Origin: Sulfitobacter undariae
Lineage (GTDB): Bacteria > Pseudomonadota > Alphaproteobacteria > Rhodobacterales > Rhodobacteraceae
Length of the DNA: 64,000 nucleotides
Direction: 5' to 3'
Assembly: GCF_014196805.1 (NCBI RefSeq)
Contig: NZ_JACIEI010000004.1
Span: 1 to 64,000, forward strand
This document shows, in pieces, positions 16,697 to 26,393 of the stretch (position 1 is the first letter of the stretch; each line of letters opens with the position of its first letter). Below the pieces are notes generated by a model. The model saw only the letters and a list, made by a program, of their open reading frames with translations, ran no database searches and was not told the origin of the DNA. A program made the translations under genes and the position numbers.

Positions 16697-17461
16697 ATGC
16701 GTGTAGACCTGAATGCCGATATGGGCGAAAGCTTTGGCCCGTGGAAAATGGGCGATGATGCGGCGTTGTTGCGCACCGTGACTTCGGCAAACATCGCTTG
16801 TGGCGGTCACGCAGGCGATGCCGATGTGATGGCTGCGACAATGACGCTGGCCCATGACAACAACGTCGGCATTGGTACGCACCCGGGCTTCATGGATTTG
16901 GCGGGTTTCGGGCGCAATCGCATGTCCGTTCCACGCGGCACGTTGCAAAACCAAATCCGCTATCAGGTCGCTGCCAGCATCGGCATGGCGCGCAGCGTTG
17001 GCGCCAAAGTCCGCCACCTCAAGCTGCACGGCGCCTTGGCCAACATGGCATCAGAAGACCCCATTTTGGCACGTGATCTATATGAGGCTGCCCTATCGGT
17101 CGACCCTGATCTGATCGTAATGATCCTCGCGGAAACAGCCCAACAACAAGCGGTAAAAGAGCTGGGCTGTGCTTGGGCAGGTGAGATTTTCGCGGACCGT
17201 GCCTATAATGACAACGCGACATTGGTAGACCGCAGCCTTGCTGGAGCGGTGATCCACGATCCCGCCATCGCAGGGGCGCGAATGGTTGAAATGGTCAAGG
17301 CAGGCGCAATCATTACTGAGAGCGGCAAACACATCCCCGCTGCCATCGACACGATCTGTCTGCATGGCGACACGCCCACGGCTGTGCAAATCGCACAATC
17401 CGTACGCGCAGCGTTGGAAGCGGCAGGCATCACCGTGCAAACATTTGAAGGCCGCCGCTAG
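16697..17461 (+). CDS. pxpA: 5-oxoprolinase subunit PxpA (LamB/YcsF family)
   Basis: PxpA carries the ring-opening step of the 5-oxoprolinase complex. The 254-residue product shows the family start VDLNADMGESFGPW, the ITSANIACGGHAGD-like stretch (here TVTSANIACGGHAGD, about 32-46), GTHPGFMDLAGFGRNRM (about 60-76), VRHLKLHGAL (about 105-114), FADRAYND (about 160) and IDTICLHGDTP near the end. Length is normal. It is the last gene of pxpBCA; its TAG shares the four bases CTAG with the stop of the opposing cueR gene. Confidence 0.95.
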   Translation: MRVDLNADMGESFGPWKMGDDAALLRTVTSANIACGGHAGDADVMAATMTLAHDNNVGIGTHPGFMDLAGFGRNRMSVPRGTLQNQIRYQVAASIGMARSVGAKVRHLKLHGALANMASEDPILARDLYEAALSVDPDLIVMILAETAQQQAVKELGCAWAGEIFADRAYNDNATLVDRSLAGAVIHDPAIAGARMVEMVKAGAIITESGKHIPAAIDTICLHGDTPTAVQIAQSVRAALEAAGITVQTFEGRR

Positions 17462-17859
17462 TCTGCTTTCGACGGCATCGTCTCTAACGTATTGAGAATC
17501 GGGCAATCGGGGCGGTGATCGCCCGCGCAGGCATGCACCAGATTAGACAATGTATCGCGGATCGCTTGCAGGTCTGCGATTTTGCTCTCGATCTGGGCCA
17601 GATGCTCTTGCGCAATCGCGCGCACATCTGCGCTGGCGCGGTCCTGATCATCCCAAAGCGCCAACAGGTTACGGCAATCCTCAATCGTGAATCCCAAGGC
17701 ACGTGAACGGGCCAAAAAGGCCAGTTTGTGCATGTCACTGTCGCGAAAGCTTCGGTAACCGTTTGCGTCCCGTAGGGGCGTGATCAGCCCGATGTCCTCG
17801 TAATAGCGGATGGTTTTTGGCGGTAGCCCTGCCTGTTTTGCGACTTCTCCGATGTTCAT
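17458..17859 (-). CDS. cueR: CueR, copper(I)-responsive MerR-type regulator
   Basis: CueR activates copper-efflux promoters by untwisting a 19-bp spacer when it binds Cu(I). The 133-residue product has the MerR helix-turn-helix (MNIGEVAKQAGLPPKTIRYYEDIGLI), a dimerising helix (about 73-108) and the metal loop with cysteines 111 and 119 separated by seven residues and followed by PIL, as in CueR rather than MerR or ZntR. It directly follows copA (start 1 base after the copA stop), so it is transcribed from the promoter it controls. The stop overlaps that of pxpA. Confidence 0.94.
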   Translation of the reverse strand: MNIGEVAKQAGLPPKTIRYYEDIGLITPLRDANGYRSFRDSDMHKLAFLARSRALGFTIEDCRNLLALWDDQDRASADVRAIAQEHLAQIESKIADLQAIRDTLSNLVHACAGDHRPDCPILNTLETMPSKAD

Positions 17860-20325
17860 TTACGCCTCCTGTGCCGCTGTCACGGGCTTCACCCACCGCA
17901 GACGTAAAGCATTGGAAAGAACAAATACACTCGACAGCGCCATGGCGCCCGCCGCCAGTGCGGGCGATAACATCAGCCCGAACAGCGGATAAAACACACC
18001 CGCGGCAACAGGGATCAGCAATGCGTTATAGCCAAAGGCCCAGAACAGGTTCTGCCGGATATTCTGCATCGTGTGACGGCTGATGTGCAGCGCGTTCACA
18101 ACACCGTTCAAATCGCCCGACATCAACACGACATCTGCCGCCTCGATTGCCACGTCGGTGCCTGTACCAATCGCAATCCCTACATCCGCCGTGGCCAATG
18201 CGGGTGCATCGTTGATGCCATCCCCGACAAAGGCCACCTTGCGTCCGCCGATCTCCAGTCTGCCTATTGCCTCAACTTTGCCTTCGGGCAAAACCTCTGC
18301 CACCACCGTATCAATACCCAACTGTGTGGCGATGGCATCGGCTGTGCCACGGCTGTCTCCCGTGATCATGGCGACCTCTAGCCCCATGTCATGCAGCTGA
18401 GCTATAGCGGCGGCGGTGGTGGATTTAATCGGGTCTGACACCGCGATCACTGCTGCCAGCCTGCCATCAATCGCGGCATAAAGCGGGGTTTTACCCACCT
18501 GCCCCAATTCATCGCCAAAGTTTTTTGCGTCTCCCAACTCGACACCGTCGCGCAACATCAGACGCTCTGCCCCGATGAGAATTTTGCGGCCCTCGACCTC
18601 GGCACTGACCCCGTATCCTGTGAGGGATGCGAAATCATCCACTGGCGCAAGCGACTGACCCGATTGCGCCGCACGACGCACTATCGCCGCTGCAATTGGA
18701 TGTTCGGACATGGCTTCTACCGACGCCACAAGGCGCAGCACATCTGACTCCTCGAAACCCTCTGTGATCCGGAGGTCCGTCAACTCTGGCCGCCCTTCGG
18801 TCAGCGTGCCTGTCTTATCCAGCGCGATCACTTGCACATCACTCAGCGTTTGCAGCGCCGCCCCTTGCCGGAACAAAACGCCCATCTCTGCCGCACGGCC
18901 CGTGCCCACCATGATAGAGGTCGGCGTGGCCAACCCCATCGCACAGGGGCAAGCGATGATCAAAACGGCCACCGTCGCCACCAAGGCAAAGCTAAGCGCA
19001 GGATCAGGGCCAAACACCATCCAAAGTACAAACGTGACCAAAGCCACCGCCATAACCGCAGGCACAAACCACAAGGTGATTTTATTCACCAGATCTTGGA
19101 TTGGCAGCTTGGCCCCTTGCGCTTCTTCGACCATGCGAATGATCTGGGCCAGCATCGTATCGCCCCCCACCGCAGTCGCCTGAAAGGTTAACGCACCCGT
19201 ACCGTTTACCGTGCCACCGATCACAGTAGCGTCCGCAGCTTTCTCAACAGGGACAGGTTCACCGCTAATCATGCTTTCATCTACGTAAGACGCGCCGGTG
19301 ATCACCTTGCCGTCCACCGCAATTTTTTCGCCCGGACGCACAAGAATCAGATCGCCGATCACTATGTCCTCCACCGCGATCTCCGAGATTTCGCCATTTC
19401 GGTCTACGGAAGCCGTTTTAGGTCTCAGCCCAACCAATTTGCGGATCGCCTGCCCTGTACGGCCTTTGGCACGGGCCTCTAGATAGCGGCCTAGCAGAAT
19501 CAGCGTCACAATCACCGCTGCCGCCTCAAAGTACACCACGCGCGTGCCTTCAGGCAGCAATGTAGGCGCAAACAATGCAACGGTAGAGAACCCCCAAGCC
19601 GCCAGCGACCCCAGCGCGACCAAGGAATTCATGTCAGGCGCTGCTTTGAGCAGTGCGGGAAACCCGATGCGGTAAAACTGCCGACCGGGCCATGCCATGA
19701 CCAGTGTGGTTAACACAAACTGAACCGACCAACTGACCGACATGCCCAGCGTCCCCATGACCCAGCGATGGATAAACGGAAAGGCATGGCTTCCCATCTC
19801 TAAAACAAACACAGGAAGTGTTAGCACGGCGGCCACAATCGTCATCTTTCTAAGATGCGCTGCCTCTTCGGCCTTTTTATCATCCCTCGATGCGCTATCA
19901 CGTCGATCTACAATCTGCCGTGCAGGATAGCCCGCACTGGTTGCTGCTTGGGCCACCTCCTCTGCGGTAGCGCCCAAAGCTTGCACAACGGCCTCCTCCT
20001 GCGCAAGGTTCACCGTAGCCGAGACCACGCCACGGGTCGCAGCCAAGGCACGCTCCACGCGCCCCACACAAGAGGCGCAGGACATCTTCTCGATGGAAAA
20101 GCGGTAGGTCTGCAATTCTGCCGGATAGCCAGCCTGTTCCAGCGCGGCGGCCAGTGTGGCAGGCTCAAACCCAGCATCAACTGTAACTGTCGCCGTTTCG
20201 GCGGCAAGGTTCACCTGCGCGGCCTGCACCCCGTCTATGCCCGCCAAAACCTTCTCGACACGCCCCACACAGGACCCACAGTTCATTTGGCCAATGCCAA
20301 AAGTAAGATTATTCTGATCAGACAT
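17860..20325 (-). CDS. copA: CopA, Cu(I)-exporting P1B-type ATPase
   Basis: CopA pumps Cu(I) out of the cytoplasm. The 821-residue product has two N-terminal heavy-metal-binding domains with CxxC (Cys16/Cys19 and a second near residues 82-85), eight membrane helices, the intramembrane CPC motif ([13 protein letters not shown], about 460), the phosphorylation motif DKTGTLT (about 503-509), the SEHPIA nucleotide-binding motif (about 560) and [10 protein letters not shown] (about 700). Size and motif order match bacterial CopA with two metal-binding domains. It is followed immediately by cueR and preceded by a CueR-type promoter at 20355-20385. Confidence 0.97.
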   Translation of the reverse strand: MSDQNNLTFGIGQMNCGSCVGRVEKVLAGIDGVQAAQVNLAAETATVTVDAGFEPATLAAALEQAGYPAELQTYRFSIEKMSCASCVGRVERALAATRGVVSATVNLAQEEAVVQALGATAEEVAQAATSAGYPARQIVDRRDSASRDDKKAEEAAHLRKMTIVAAVLTLPVFVLEMGSHAFPFIHRWVMGTLGMSVSWSVQFVLTTLVMAWPGRQFYRIGFPALLKAAPDMNSLVALGSLAAWGFSTVALFAPTLLPEGTRVVYFEAAAVIVTLILLGRYLEARAKGRTGQAIRKLVGLRPKTASVDRNGEISEIAVEDIVIGDLILVRPGEKIAVDGKVITGASYVDESMISGEPVPVEKAADATVIGGTVNGTGALTFQATAVGGDTMLAQIIRMVEEAQGAKLPIQDLVNKITLWFVPAVMAVALVTFVLWMVFGPDPALSFALVATVAVLIIACPCAMGLATPTSIMVGTGRAAEMGVLFRQGAALQTLSDVQVIALDKTGTLTEGRPELTDLRITEGFEESDVLRLVASVEAMSEHPIAAAIVRRAAQSGQSLAPVDDFASLTGYGVSAEVEGRKILIGAERLMLRDGVELGDAKNFGDELGQVGKTPLYAAIDGRLAAVIAVSDPIKSTTAAAIAQLHDMGLEVAMITGDSRGTADAIATQLGIDTVVAEVLPEGKVEAIGRLEIGGRKVAFVGDGINDAPALATADVGIAIGTGTDVAIEAADVVLMSGDLNGVVNALHISRHTMQNIRQNLFWAFGYNALLIPVAAGVFYPLFGLMLSPALAAGAMALSSVFVLSNALRLRWVKPVTAAQEA

Positions 20326-20354
20326 TGCGGAACCTTTTACGTTGCTTCCCCCTT

Positions 20355-20385
20355 TAGATAGGAGTTCCAGTCACTGGAAGGTCAA
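20355..20385 (-). promoter_or_regulatory. CueR-controlled copA-cueR promoter
   Basis: Read leftward: -35 TTGACC (20380-20385), a 19-base spacer and -10 TATCTA (20355-20360). The spacer contains the perfect dyad TTCCAGT-G-ACTGGAA (20365-20379). The overlong 19-base spacer with a central palindrome is the hallmark of MerR/CueR-activated promoters. It lies 30 bases upstream of the copA start. The promoter would drive copA and cueR together, so CueR is autoregulated. Confidence 0.93.
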
Positions 20386-20442
20386 GCGGTATTCTCGAAA
20401 TAATTTGATATCAGGAATATGGGCCAAGCCCTTGGAAACACT

Positions 20443-20472
20443 AAAGGGCCAGCAGTTTCCTGCTGACCCTTT
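20443..20472 (-). terminator. hairpin after tRNA-Lys
   Basis: AAAGGG-C-CAGCAG, loop TTTC, CTGCTG-A-CCCTTT forms a 12-bp stem with one mismatch, 7 bases past the 3' end of the leftward tRNA-Lys gene. The T-run on the leftward strand is short, so termination is likely but not certain. Confidence 0.7.
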
Positions 20473-20479
20473 GAATGAG

Positions 20480-20555
20480 TGGTGAGCCCGTCGGGATCCG
20501 AACCCGAGACCTACTGATTAAAAGTCAGTTGCTCTACCAGCTGAGCTACAGGCCC
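20480..20555 (-). tRNA. tRNA-Lys (anticodon UUU)
   Basis: On the reverse strand a 76-base cloverleaf is complete: acceptor GGGCCTG with CGGGCTC (G-T wobbles), D arm AGCTCAGCTGGTAGAGC, anticodon stem ACTGA/TCAGT with loop CTTTTAA (anticodon TTT), T arm TCGGGTTCGGATCCCGA and encoded CCA (20480-20482). Confidence 0.97.
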
Positions 20556-20660
20556 ACTGTCGCGCTGTCTAGAAAGGTCTGGGCATCGGGTCAACCCCAT
20601 AACGTACGATTTTCTCGCTGACTGCTGGAATAAACTGCGCGCTACCGCTATATCCGCCGA

Positions 20661-21494
20661 ATGACCCATAAAAAACGCCCCCTATTACCCTTTATGAAAA
20701 TGCACGGCCTTGGAAACGATTTTGTCGTGTTCGATGCTCGTGCTGATGAATTAGAGCTGACTGAAAATATTGTCCGTGCCATTGCCCATCGACAGAAGGG
20801 AATCGGATTCGATCAACTGACCGTCATCACCAAAGGTGCAGGCGATGCCCATCTGACGTTTTACAACGCCGATGGTTCAACATCTGCCGCCTGTGGCAAT
20901 GCCACCCGCTGCATTGCGCGCTACCTGATGGACACCACAGGCGCGCAGTCATTGCACCTGACGACGGATCGTGGCGATCTGTTTGCGGTGGATGCTGGCG
21001 ACGGCATGACCTCAGTTAACATGGGCCACCCGCAGCTTGAGTGGGATCAGGTACCTTTGGCCGAGCCGATCGACACGTTGGCCCTTCCCATCGAAGGTAC
21101 ACCTGTTGCGACGGGCATGGGAAATCCCCATTGCACATTTTTCGTGGATGACGTCGCTACCATTGATCTTGCCGCTTTCGGCGCCATGCATGAACATCAC
21201 CCCCTCTATCCGCAGCGCACCAACGTGCAAGTCGCCCAAATCATCGGCGAGGATCACATCCGCATGCGCGTCTGGGAGCGCGGTGTGGGCGTGACACTGG
21301 CCTCAGGCTCATCCTCATGCGCCACAGCCGTTGCAGCAGCACGGTTGGGCCTCACAGGGCGCGCTGTGCGCATTGATCTGGACGGTGGCACCTTGCACAT
21401 TGACTGGCGCGAAGATGGCGTCTGGATGACAGGTGAGACAATGCATGTCGCCGATGGTACATTCACTGCTGAATTTATCGCGAGCTGCTCATGA
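20661..21494 (+). CDS. dapF: DapF, diaminopimelate epimerase, with Ser at one catalytic Cys position
   Basis: DapF interconverts LL- and meso-diaminopimelate for lysine and peptidoglycan. The 277-residue product has the start MKMHGLGNDFVVFD, the first active-site motif NADGSTSAACGNATRC (Cys78), the GNPHCTFFVDDV stretch and the second motif ERGVGVTLASGSSSC. In characterised DapF enzymes the second motif has ACG, whose Cys is the second acid/base residue; here that position is Ser215 (codon TCA, 21303-21305), while the later Cys220 is kept. Two base changes separate TCA from a Cys codon, so a single sequencing error does not explain it. It could be a clade feature. The stop overlaps the mtaB start by 4 bases. 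Confidence 0.93.
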   Translation: MTHKKRPLLPFMKMHGLGNDFVVFDARADELELTENIVRAIAHRQKGIGFDQLTVITKGAGDAHLTFYNADGSTSAACGNATRCIARYLMDTTGAQSLHLTTDRGDLFAVDAGDGMTSVNMGHPQLEWDQVPLAEPIDTLALPIEGTPVATGMGNPHCTFFVDDVATIDLAAFGAMHEHHPLYPQRTNVQVAQIIGEDHIRMRVWERGVGVTLASGSSSCATAVAAARLGLTGRAVRIDLDGGTLHIDWREDGVWMTGETMHVADGTFTAEFIASCS

Positions 21495-22744
21495 CTGCGC
21501 CTGTTTTCTCAAACCATGGCTGCCGTTTGAACCAGTACGAACTGGAAGCCATGAAAGAACTGGCTGACGAAGCTGGCCTACGTGATGCGATTGTGGTCAA
21601 CACCTGCGCCGTCACCGCCGAGGCCGTGCGCAAAGCCCGCCAAGACATTCGCAAACTTCGCAAAGCCAATCCAAACGCCCGCCTGATCGTCACAGGCTGC
21701 GCCGCACAGACCGAACCCGCAACCTTCACCGCCATGGACGAAGTGGATGTGGTGATCGGTAATACCGAAAAGATGTTGGGTGAGACGTGGCATGGGCTGG
21801 CCGCTGACTTCATCGGCGAAACAGAAGCACTTCAGGTTGATGACATCATGTCTGTCACCGAAACAGCGGGCCATCTGATCGACGGATTCGGCACCCGCAG
21901 CCGCGCTTATGTTCAGGTCCAGAATGGCTGCGACCATCGCTGTACTTTCTGCATCATCCCTTATGGCCGTGGCAATTCCCGTTCGGTTCCTGCCGGCGTT
22001 GTGGTGGATCAGATCAAACGGCTGGTCGACAAAGGCTATAACGAAGTTGTGCTGACAGGCGTTGACCTGACCTCTTGGGGCGCTGACCTACCTGCGGCAC
22101 CGCGTTTGGGTGATCTGGTGATGCGAATCTTGCGATTGATTCCCGATTTACCCCGCCTGCGGATCAGTTCAATTGATTCCATTGAGGTGGATGAGAACCT
22201 GATGCAGGCCATCGCAACCGAGCCGCGATTGATGCCGCATTTGCACCTGTCCCTACAACACGGCGACGATATGATTCTCAAGCGCATGAAACGCCGCCAC
22301 CTGCGCGACGATGCCATTGCGTTCTGCACCGAAGCGCGCAAACTGCGCCCAGATATGACCTTTGGTGCAGATATCATTGCGGGTTTCCCCACAGAAACCG
22401 ACGCGATGTTTGCCAACTCGCTCAAGTTGGTTGAGGACTGTGACCTGACTTGGCTGCATGTCTTTCCCTACTCAGCCCGTATCGGCACCCCTGCTGCCCG
22501 CATGCCAGCCGTGAATGGCGCGGCGATCAAAGCGCGCGCCGCACAACTTCGTGCAGCGGGTGATGCGCAGGTTCAGCGCCACCTGGGCGCGCAAGTGGGT
22601 CAATTGCATGACGTTCTGATGGAGAACCCGACGATGGGTCGTACGGCCCAATTTGCGGAAGTAGATTTCACATCCCCGCAACAAGAAGGGTCAATTGTGC
22701 GGACACAGATCACTGGGCTGCAAGGCACACGGCTCACAGCCTAA
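21491..22744 (+). CDS. mtaB: MtaB, tRNA t6A37 methylthiotransferase
   Basis: MtaB converts t6A at position 37 of ANN-decoding tRNAs to ms2t6A by radical-SAM chemistry. The 417-residue product has the N-terminal UPF0004 domain with cysteines 11, 39 and 70 for the auxiliary cluster and the radical-SAM triad Cys147-x3-Cys151-x2-Cys154, then the SLQHGDDMILKRMKRRH and GADIIAGFPTETDAMF motifs. A C-terminal TRAM-like end is short. It is the MtaB rather than the MiaB or RimO branch by its start (NHGCRLNQYE). It overlaps dapF and ends at a strong bidirectional terminator. Confidence 0.92.
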   Translation: MTAPVFSNHGCRLNQYELEAMKELADEAGLRDAIVVNTCAVTAEAVRKARQDIRKLRKANPNARLIVTGCAAQTEPATFTAMDEVDVVIGNTEKMLGETWHGLAADFIGETEALQVDDIMSVTETAGHLIDGFGTRSRAYVQVQNGCDHRCTFCIIPYGRGNSRSVPAGVVVDQIKRLVDKGYNEVVLTGVDLTSWGADLPAAPRLGDLVMRILRLIPDLPRLRISSIDSIEVDENLMQAIATEPRLMPHLHLSLQHGDDMILKRMKRRHLRDDAIAFCTEARKLRPDMTFGADIIAGFPTETDAMFANSLKLVEDCDLTWLHVFPYSARIGTPAARMPAVNGAAIKARAAQLRAAGDAQVQRHLGAQVGQLHDVLMENPTMGRTAQFAEVDFTSPQQEGSIVRTQITGLQGTRLTA

Positions 22745-22764
22745 CCCCAGCCCGTTTAGAAATG

Positions 22765-22799
22765 AAAACGCCCGCCAAGCAGGACTTGGCGGGCGTTTT
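22765..22799. terminator. bidirectional terminator between mtaB and petC
   Basis: A perfect 15-bp inverted repeat, AAAACGCCCGCCAAG and its complement, encloses the loop CAGGA. The A-run on one side and T-run on the other make it an intrinsic terminator for both convergent units, mtaB from the left and petABC from the right. Confidence 0.97.
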
Positions 22800-22819
22800 G
22801 TTTTCGGTATCTGGTCAGA

Positions 22820-23605
22820 TCAGTCTTTGTATTTAACTGGTGCCCAGATGCGTTTGTTTGTCAGATACAGCAGAACCGACAGCAGCGTCAGGAACAGCAC
22901 ACCCGCAAAACCGGCTTGCTTGCGCGCGCCCATTTTAGGTTCAGCCGTCCACATCAGGAACGCAGCAACGTCTTCCGACATGGCTTCGATATTGTTTTCG
23001 CTGCCATCCTGAAACTCAACCGCTTCGTCATAAAGCGGCGGTGCCATCGCGATCCAACCACCCGGGAAATACGGGTTTTCATAGAGCGTCGTACCCGCCT
23101 GTGTCTTTTCCTCGCCAGTATAGCCATGCAAAAGCGTAGCAATATATTCGGCACCGCCGGTGCCTTTCATCAGCTGGTTAATACCCAGCCCATATGGGCC
23201 ATGGAAGGCCGCACGTGCCTTTGCCATCAATGACAGGTCAGGCGCATTTGAGATGGATGACTTTGGGAAGTGATCCACCGGAAGCGCAGGACGGAAGTCG
23301 TCAAGCTCGGCGTCGAATACTTCAAAATTCTTAGCATATTGGATCACTTGATCTTCTGGCAGGCTTGGGCCACCCGCATCGCCAAGCGTCCGAATTGGGA
23401 CCTGCTTCAACCCGTGACAAGCAGAACAAACCTCAGTGTAGATTTGCAAGCCGCGTTGAAGTTGGTTCACATCATAGCTGCCAAAAGGACCGTCAAAGGA
23501 AAAGTCGATGTCATCGATCTTTTTGCCGCCGCCACCCGCTGCAAATGCAGCAGGTGCGGTCAGAGCCAATACGGCGGAGAGAAGAGTTGCTTTGATCATA
23601 TTCAT
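22820..23605 (-). CDS. petC: cytochrome c1 of the bc1 complex
   Basis: Cytochrome c1 passes electrons from the Rieske protein to soluble cytochrome c. The 261-residue product has a signal peptide (residues 1-22, ending AFAA), the haem-binding motif Cys60-SA-Cys63-His64, a Met-containing region in the middle and a single C-terminal membrane anchor (about 228-248) followed by a short basic cytoplasmic tail. It is the last gene of petABC, starts 6 bases after petB with GGAG overlapping the petB stop, and is followed by a strong terminator. Confidence 0.97.
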   Translation of the reverse strand: MNMIKATLLSAVLALTAPAAFAAGGGGKKIDDIDFSFDGPFGSYDVNQLQRGLQIYTEVCSACHGLKQVPIRTLGDAGGPSLPEDQVIQYAKNFEVFDAELDDFRPALPVDHFPKSSISNAPDLSLMAKARAAFHGPYGLGINQLMKGTGGAEYIATLLHGYTGEEKTQAGTTLYENPYFPGGWIAMAPPLYDEAVEFQDGSENNIEAMSEDVAAFLMWTAEPKMGARKQAGFAGVLFLTLLSVLLYLTNKRIWAPVKYKD

Positions 23606-23611
23606 ATCGAT

Positions 23612-24955
23612 TTACTCCGCAGATTTCACGCTGGTGGTCGTGTTGCCAGCTTTTGGCGCATAATGCGCGTCAAAGTCGGCTTCGATCGTCTCAGGCTGCG
23701 CCAACGGTTTTTCGATCACGCCGAGCAGCGGCAGAATCACAAGAAAGTAACCGAACCAATAGGCAGAAGCGATCAGTGAGAAGCTTGCATAAGGTTCTTC
23801 TGCAGGCATGGCACCCAGCCACATCAGCGCAAAGAAATCGACAACCAGCAGACCAAACCACCACTTGAACATCGGACGGTAACGGCCCGAGCGCACGCGG
23901 CTGGTGTCCAGCCAAGGTACAACAGCCATGACGGCAATCGCACCGAACATCGCAAGTACACCAAAGAACTTGGCGTCAACGATACCACCAGTCACAAAGG
24001 AAGCGATTTGAACCACCCAGACTTCGGCTGTGAAGGCACGCAAGATCGCGTAGAAAGGCAGGAAGTACCATTCTGGGACAATATTCGCAGGTGTCGAAAG
24101 CGGGTTTGCTTCGATGTAGTTGTCCGGGTGGCCAAGATAGTTTGGCATAAAGCCGACAACAGCAAAGAACACCACAAGGATCACGGCCAGCGCAAACAGG
24201 TCTTTGATCACAAAGTAGGGCCAGAATGGCAGCGTGTCTTTTTCGGCTTCTTCTTTAGATGTGCGGCGTACTTCAACACCTGTCGGGTTGTTGTTGCCCG
24301 TAGTGTGGAAGGCCCAAATATGCAGGATAACCAGACCGGCAATCACAAACGGCAGCAGATAGTGCAGCGAGAAGAAACGGTTCAGCGTGGCATTATCCAC
24401 AGCAGGTCCGCCCAGCAGCAGCGTCTGGATCGGTTCACCCACAAGCGGGATCGCACCAAACAGGCCGGTGATCACAGTCGCACCCCAGAAGGACATCTGC
24501 CCCCAAGGAAGAACGTAGCCCATAAAGCCGGTTGCCATCATCAGAAGATAAATCAGCATGCCGATGATCCACGTGATTTCACGTGGGGCTTTGTATGAAC
24601 CATAGTACAGGCCACGGAAGATATGCGCATAAACCGCAATAAAGAACAGCGATGCGCCGTTTGCGTGCATATAACGTATCATATAGCCACCGTTTACGTT
24701 GCGCATGATGTGCTCAACGCTGGCGAAAGCCAAATCAACATGTGGCGTATAGTGCATCGCAAGAACGACACCCGTCACAATTTGCAGGGCCAGACAGAAG
24801 GTCAGAACGATGCCCCAGATCCACATCCAGTTCAGGTTCTTCGGCGTGGGGATCATCAGCGTGTCATACATCAGGCCAACGATGGGCAGGCGCGTGTGAA
24901 TCCACTTTTCGCCTTTGGTCTTTGGCTCGTAATGGTCGTGAGGAATTCCAGACAT
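23612..24955 (-). CDS. petB: cytochrome b of the bc1 complex
   Basis: The 447-residue product is the quinone-binding, di-haem subunit. It has eight membrane helices, the haem-ligand histidine pairs spaced as in the family ([12 protein letters not shown], about 93-104, and [18 protein letters not shown], about 198-215), and the Qo-site motif [14 protein letters not shown] (about 292-305). Length is normal for alphaproteobacteria. It lies between petA and petC. The gene is also called fbcB in some species. Confidence 0.97.
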   Translation of the reverse strand: MSGIPHDHYEPKTKGEKWIHTRLPIVGLMYDTLMIPTPKNLNWMWIWGIVLTFCLALQIVTGVVLAMHYTPHVDLAFASVEHIMRNVNGGYMIRYMHANGASLFFIAVYAHIFRGLYYGSYKAPREITWIIGMLIYLLMMATGFMGYVLPWGQMSFWGATVITGLFGAIPLVGEPIQTLLLGGPAVDNATLNRFFSLHYLLPFVIAGLVILHIWAFHTTGNNNPTGVEVRRTSKEEAEKDTLPFWPYFVIKDLFALAVILVVFFAVVGFMPNYLGHPDNYIEANPLSTPANIVPEWYFLPFYAILRAFTAEVWVVQIASFVTGGIVDAKFFGVLAMFGAIAVMAVVPWLDTSRVRSGRYRPMFKWWFGLLVVDFFALMWLGAMPAEEPYASFSLIASAYWFGYFLVILPLLGVIEKPLAQPETIEADFDAHYAPKAGNTTTSVKSAE

Positions 24956-24967
24956 GTGTTGTTTCCT

Positions 24968-25531
24968 TTAACCGAGTTTCAATGTGGTTTCGTCGATAAA
25001 TTCTGCCACCGGAACGGGCAGATTTTTCGGCGCGGGACCTTTGCGGATACGGCCAGCCGTATCATAGTGCGAACCGTGGCAAGGGCAGAACCAGCCGCCA
25101 AAGTCGCCAGCACCGTCACCGATTGGAACGCAACCAAGGTGCGTACATACACCCATCATCACCAGCCACTCGCCAGCTTCGTCCATTGTGCGGTTCTCAT
25201 CCGTTGCGGGTGCGTCACCTGCAATGTTTTCGTTTTCCGCGTTCGGGTCAGGAAGCTCGGACATCTCAACGGCGCGGCCTGTCGCAATATCTTCGGCAGT
25301 GCGGCGACGGATAAATACAGGTTTGCCCAGCCATTTGACTGTCAATTGTGTACCCGGCTCAATGCCACCCACATCAACGCGAATAGAAGACAGGGCACGC
25401 ACATCAGCCGATGGGTTCATCTGATTGACCAATGGCCAAACAGCTGCACCCACGGCCACGGCGCCTGTACCTGCGGTGGCGTAATAGAGGAAATCCCTCC
25501 GGCTGCCTTCGATATCATCTGCTTGTGACAC
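24968..25531 (-). CDS. petA: Rieske iron-sulfur protein of the bc1 complex
   Basis: This subunit carries electrons from quinol to cytochrome c1. The 187-residue product has a twin-arginine-like N-terminus ([13 protein letters not shown]), one membrane anchor and the two cluster motifs Cys-Thr-His-Leu-Gly-Cys (residues 129-134) and Cys-Pro-Cys-His-Gly-Ser-His-Tyr (149-156). I place the start at a GTG (25529-25531), which has GGAG 8 bases upstream and gives the usual N-terminus; the frame is open to a TTG at 25567. It is the first gene of petABC. The 180 bases upstream contain no gene and presumably the operon promoter, which I could not delimit. Confidence 0.96.
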   Translation of the reverse strand: MSQADDIEGSRRDFLYYATAGTGAVAVGAAVWPLVNQMNPSADVRALSSIRVDVGGIEPGTQLTVKWLGKPVFIRRRTAEDIATGRAVEMSELPDPNAENENIAGDAPATDENRTMDEAGEWLVMMGVCTHLGCVPIGDGAGDFGGWFCPCHGSHYDTAGRIRKGPAPKNLPVPVAEFIDETTLKLG

Positions 25532-25711
25532 GTCGGTTTCTCCGTAATTGGGCCCGATATGGGCCAACAGGTATAAAGACGCACTTGTCCCAGAGCGCCC
25601 GATATTGAAGCGGTATCTAACTTGCAGTGTCGGTGTCGTCCAGATGGTTTAGACGCGTAAAGCCGCGCACTTGCCGAAAATCCACACTGTTTTGCTACTC
25701 CGCCACTTGAA

Positions 25712-26323
25712 TTATGCCGCAGGAGGCACGGTAGATTTCATAAAAGGCCGCGATTCGAAGGCGGCAAACCATGTCGCCAGCCCGTCATTCCCTTTGCGCC
25801 AATCACGTGTGTCATGGCGGAAATCAAGGTAAGCCAAGGCGCAAGCGACAGAAATCTGCCCCATATCCAACGGCCCGTTCAGGTGGCTCATCCAGCGGGT
25901 GTTCAAGGCGGCGACAGCGCGCGAAACCTTATCCCATTGGCCATCCACCCATTCTGGCATTCTTTTGTCTTCCGGACGGATGCGTGTCTCATAGACCATC
26001 AAAATGGCCGCATCGAGGATTCCGTCTGCTGTGGCTTCCAACGTCAAAGTATCCCAGCGCCGCGATCCTTGCGGATACAGCTTGTCGCCACCACGTGCAT
26101 CCAGATAGGCCGTGATCACGCGGCTATCATAAAGTGTCGGGCCATCTGGCCGCTCCAGCGCAGGAACTTTGGCCAAAGGATTTTTCGCCAAAAGCGCAGC
26201 ATCAGCCGCCAGAGGGGTTGTCGCGGTATTGATCAGCTCAACAGCATCAAGCTGGCCCGTCTCTTCGAGCAGAATCATCACCTTGCGCACATAGGGAGAG
26301 GTGGCGGCGTAAAAAAGTTTCAT
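25712..26323 (-). CDS. glutathione S-transferase family protein
   Basis: The 203-residue product has the thioredoxin-like N-domain (MKLFYAATSPYVRKVMILLEE, with Ser9 at the usual catalytic position), the cis-proline LAKVPALE (about 52-59) and DSRVITAYLD (about 67-76), followed by an all-helical C-domain. The start at 26323 is preferred because it gives the family N-terminus; an upstream in-frame codon at 26359 adds 12 residues without similarity. The substrate is unknown. Convergent with nothing; next leftward gene is petA, 180 bases away. Confidence 0.88.
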   Translation of the reverse strand: MKLFYAATSPYVRKVMILLEETGQLDAVELINTATTPLAADAALLAKNPLAKVPALERPDGPTLYDSRVITAYLDARGGDKLYPQGSRRWDTLTLEATADGILDAAILMVYETRIRPEDKRMPEWVDGQWDKVSRAVAALNTRWMSHLNGPLDMGQISVACALAYLDFRHDTRDWRKGNDGLATWFAAFESRPFMKSTVPPAA

Positions 26324-26393
26324 GCGGGCATTCCTTTGCTGGGCAAGTTTGCCTGCCACTCTTTACCTGAAAACGGAGCAAAGCAACTGCGGA

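Noticed and set aside
14932..17461. pxpBCA as urea amidolyase/allophanate hydrolase
   Set aside because: The YcsF-type PxpA beside the two subunits defines the 5-oxoprolinase set; no urea carboxylase domain is present.
17458..17461. CTAG shared by the stops of pxpA and cueR (also dxs and the channel gene at 39388-39391) as a special signal
   Set aside because: Two TAG stops in convergent, tightly packed genes produce CTAG by chance; no further conserved context.
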